The notes below the pieces were generated by a model that had not been told where the DNA came from, made no database searches, and worked only from the letters and a program-made list of their open reading frames with translations. From NCBI GenBank assembly GCA_041495205.1, contig JBGQCF010000004.1, positions 37,039 through 101,038 of the forward strand: DNA of 64,000 bases. Direction: 5' to 3'. Positions 61,768-64,000 of the stretch are shown in pieces. This DNA is from JAHFRG01 sp041495205 (GTDB lineage: Bacteria > Pseudomonadota > Gammaproteobacteria > Burkholderiales > JAHFRG01). How positions within the stretch are numbered: position 1 is the stretch's first letter; each line of letters starts with the position of its first letter. The translations under genes were made by a program, and so were the position numbers.

Positions 61768-63675
61768 ATGTCCTTGATTTCCGAATATCCGATTCTTGCG
61801 ACCATCAATTCGCCGGAAGACTTGCGCGCGCTTCCTGAGGACCAGTTGGTGCCGCTCGCGGATGAGTTGCGCAATTACCTCATTCACTCGGTTTCCGGTT
61901 GCGGCGGGCATTTTGCCGCAGGACTCGGCACCGTCGAACTCACTGTCGCACTGCATTATGTCTTTAATACTCCGGAAGACCGGCTGGTGTGGGACGTAGG
62001 GCACCAATGCTATCCGCACAAGATTCTCACCGGCCGCCGCGACCGCATCGGCACCATCAGGCAAAAAGACGGATTGACGCCATTTTTGAAACGCGAAGAA
62101 AGTTCGTACGACTCTTTTGGCGCCGGGCATTCCAGTACTTCGATCAGCGCGGCGCTGGGCATGGCGATTGCTGCAGCCAAACAGGGCAGCGGCCGCAAAG
62201 CGGTAGCAATTATCGGTGATGGCGGGATGACCGCGGGTCTCGCATACGAAGCCCTGGATCATGCGGGCGGCCTCAAGGATATTGACTTGCTGGTGATTCT
62301 CAACGACAACGACATGTCGATATCGCCGAATGTCGGCGCGCTATCCAGCTATCTCGCGCGACTGCTTTCCGGCAAGTTCTACACCACTATCCATGAAAGC
62401 GGCAGAAAGGTCCTGAACAAGATTCCTGCAATGTGGGACCTTGCGCTGCGTACCGAAAAACACGTGAAAGGAATGGTCACTCCCGGACCCGGCACGTTTT
62501 TCGAAGAACTCGGCTTCAACTACATCGGCCCCATAAGCGGTCACGACATTCTTATGCTGGTCAAAATCCTCAAAAATCTGCGCGACCTCAAAGGGCCGCG
62601 GCTTTTGCACGTTGTCACCACCAAAGGCAAGGGCTATGCGCCCGCGGAAGCCGACCCGGTGAAGTATCACGGCGTCACCAAGTTCGATCCCACGGTCGGC
62701 ATTGTTCCTTCGAAATCGAAACCAGGCAGTCTCACTTACACGCAAGTGTTCGGCGAATGGCTGTGTGACATGGCAGCGCTGGATGAGCGGCTGGTGGGCA
62801 TCACGCCGGCAATGCGCGAAGGCTCAGGACTGGTGAAATTTTCCGAGCTTTATCCAGATCGTTATTTCGATGTAGGCATCGCCGAGCAGCACAGTGTCAC
62901 AGTCGCAGCCGGTATGGCGTGCGAGGGCTTGAAACCTGTGGTCGCGATTTATTCCACTTTCCTGCAACGCGCCTACGACCAGGTGGTTCACGACGTGGTA
63001 ATTCAGCATTTGCCGGTGCTGTTTGCCATCGACCGTGCCGGCGTGGTCGGGCCCGACGGGCCGACGCACAACGGCAGTTATGATTTCACCTTTCTGCGCT
63101 GCTTGCCCGACGTGGTAATCATGGCGCCAGCGGATGAAAATGAATGCCGGCAAATGCTCTACACCGGATTCCGGCTGGATCAACCCGCTGCGGTGCGTTA
63201 TCCAAGAGGCAACGGCCCGGGCGTGCCGGTGCAAAAGGAAATGACGGCTCTGCCGGTAGGGCGCGCGGAATTGCGCCGCCAGGGCAGAAAAATAGCGCTG
63301 CTCGCTTTCGGCACCATGGTCACTCCAGCGCTGGAAGTCGCGGAAAAATTCGATGCCACGGTGGTCAACATGCGTTTCGTCAAGCCGCTTGACGAGGAAA
63401 TGATCCTCAAGCTCGCCAACACCCACGATTGTCTGGTGACCATCGAAGAAAACGTAATCCCCGGCGGCGCAGGCGGTGGGGTCAATGAATGCCTGGCAGC
63501 GCATGGTGTGCAAATCCCGATTCTCAATATCGGGCTTCCCGACCGATTTATCGAGCACGGCTCGCGCGAGGAAATGCTCGCAGACGCCGGTTTGGACAAG
63601 GATAGAATAAGTCGCTCAGTGGATAAATTCTACGGCGGCAGCGTGTCGCTGGGTAAAGCTGCAGTAGGGAAATAA
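61768..63675 (+). CDS. dxs: 1-deoxy-D-xylulose-5-phosphate synthase
   Basis: Thiamine-diphosphate enzyme that begins the MEP pathway from pyruvate and glyceraldehyde 3-phosphate. 635 residues from ATG 61768; a longer frame to 61705 is rejected. Key motifs: VWDVGHQCYPHKILTGR, GAGHSSTSISAALGMA, the ThDP motif GDGGMTAGLAYEAL to NDNDMSISPN, and GIAEQHSVTVAAGMA with catalytic Glu. Divergent from ispH and followed by a MITE copy. Confidence 0.96.
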   Translation: MSLISEYPILATINSPEDLRALPEDQLVPLADELRNYLIHSVSGCGGHFAAGLGTVELTVALHYVFNTPEDRLVWDVGHQCYPHKILTGRRDRIGTIRQKDGLTPFLKREESSYDSFGAGHSSTSISAALGMAIAAAKQGSGRKAVAIIGDGGMTAGLAYEALDHAGGLKDIDLLVILNDNDMSISPNVGALSSYLARLLSGKFYTTIHESGRKVLNKIPAMWDLALRTEKHVKGMVTPGPGTFFEELGFNYIGPISGHDILMLVKILKNLRDLKGPRLLHVVTTKGKGYAPAEADPVKYHGVTKFDPTVGIVPSKSKPGSLTYTQVFGEWLCDMAALDERLVGITPAMREGSGLVKFSELYPDRYFDVGIAEQHSVTVAAGMACEGLKPVVAIYSTFLQRAYDQVVHDVVIQHLPVLFAIDRAGVVGPDGPTHNGSYDFTFLRCLPDVVIMAPADENECRQMLYTGFRLDQPAAVRYPRGNGPGVPVQKEMTALPVGRAELRRQGRKIALLAFGTMVTPALEVAEKFDATVVNMRFVKPLDEEMILKLANTHDCLVTIEENVIPGGAGGGVNECLAAHGVQIPILNIGLPDRFIEHGSREEMLADAGLDKDRISRSVDKFYGGSVSLGKAAVGK

Positions 63676-63741
63676 AACCGGTAACTGAGAGCAATCGCTC
63701 GTTGTCGGTCAGACCATAAGTTTCCAAGCACTATCCCCTAA

Positions 63742-64000
63742 GGAACCTCTGATTAAGTCCCACGAGGGCGCGACGTTGGCTTTTCGGGATGAGATGCGCG
63801 AAGCGAGGTGCAGCCAAGGGTTAATCTCCTTGGCAAGCCGAGCAACAAAGCAGATCGCCCGAAAAGCCGCGTCCCATCCGGGTTTCGGCGCAATGCGGCG
63901 CTTGCGTCGTTGCGCTCCTCGTGCTTAAGCTACGGCTAGGCACCTTCGTCGCGCGCCTTGCAATCATCCGCATTGCGCCAGAAACGCGCTCCGCGGAGGA
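63742..64000. repeat. MITE-like element, copy 3 (cut by window edge)
   Basis: Starts with GGAACCTCTGATTAAGTCC (63742-63760), the same terminal repeat as copy 2, and stays closely similar to it all along, including core AAGCCGAGCAACAAAGCAG (63835-63853). The window ends at CCGCGGAGGA, where the right terminal repeat starts in copy 2. TA lies just left of the element. Located 66 bp after dxs. Confidence 0.85.

Overview
The window reads as a chromosomal segment of a GC-rich betaproteobacterium, tentatively of the Nitrosomonadales type. The grounds are gene order (aroQ-accB-accC-prmA; hemC-hemD-hemX-hemY next to an AlgZ/AlgR-like pair and argH; prmC-prfA-hemA), a complete hopanoid locus and a PstCAB-PhoU-PhoBR operon. 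This placement comes from gene content; no phylogeny was run. Almost all of the window is dense protein-coding DNA. There is one tRNA gene and no rRNA or CRISPR array.

Layout. 1-5305: phosphate uptake and signalling (pstC partial at the left edge, pstA, pstB, phoU, phoB, phoR). 5350-8395: an arsenic-resistance island (arsR with an operator-promoter that predicts a leaderless mRNA, arsC, acr3) followed by decayed DNA (ABC-ATPase scrap, osmC-like gene, two tRNA-like halves, a second arsC tail). 8538-15110: a small unknown gene, tRNA-Arg(CCG), a membrane-anchored cytochrome c with an out-of-frame tail, apaH, plsC-like, a glycine-zipper lipoprotein, a PfkB kinase, dgkA, tpx, gcvH and a zinc-ribbon protein. 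15107-24209: prmA, accC, accB, aroQ, a TlpA-type thioredoxin, dsbD, cutA, a lipoprotein, an SDR epimerase and an iron-sulfur flavin reductase. 24250-31621: haem genes hemY, hemX, hemD, hemC, a LytTR two-component pair and argH.

31622-35082 is an accessory patch. It holds dispersed repeats and then a short integron-type gene-cassette array without an integrase (two complete attC sites and one broken one). The cassettes carry a small lipoprotein, a secreted Rap1a-like protein and an Mrr/PD-(D/E)XK-like nuclease. The patch ends at an IS3-type transposase stub and an AT-richer DUF924 gene. 35100-41773: alcohol dehydrogenase, monothiol glutaredoxin, prmC, prfA, hemA, an orphan bufferin-like Cys-rich peptide and ispG.

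41778-63675 is mainly hopanoid metabolism. One minus-strand group is squalene synthase, shc, hpnG, hpnA. A divergent plus-strand operon is hpnI, hpnJ, hpnK, hpnN, hpnL, followed by copC-copD. A second minus-strand group is ispH, hpnH, an HpnB-HpnM fusion and mlaA, with dxs divergent from ispH. Together these give isoprenoid supply (Dxs, IspG, IspH), squalene formation and cyclisation, C35 side-chain addition (HpnH, HpnG), head-group decoration (HpnI, HpnK, HpnJ) and outer-membrane lipid traffic (HpnN, HpnM, MlaA). Three copies of a MITE-like element with perfect terminal inverted repeats sit at 22894, 43267 and 63742; the last runs off the window. The most noteworthy items are the cassette array, the HpnB-HpnM fusion, the orphan bufferin, the MITE family and the leaderless arsR promoter.
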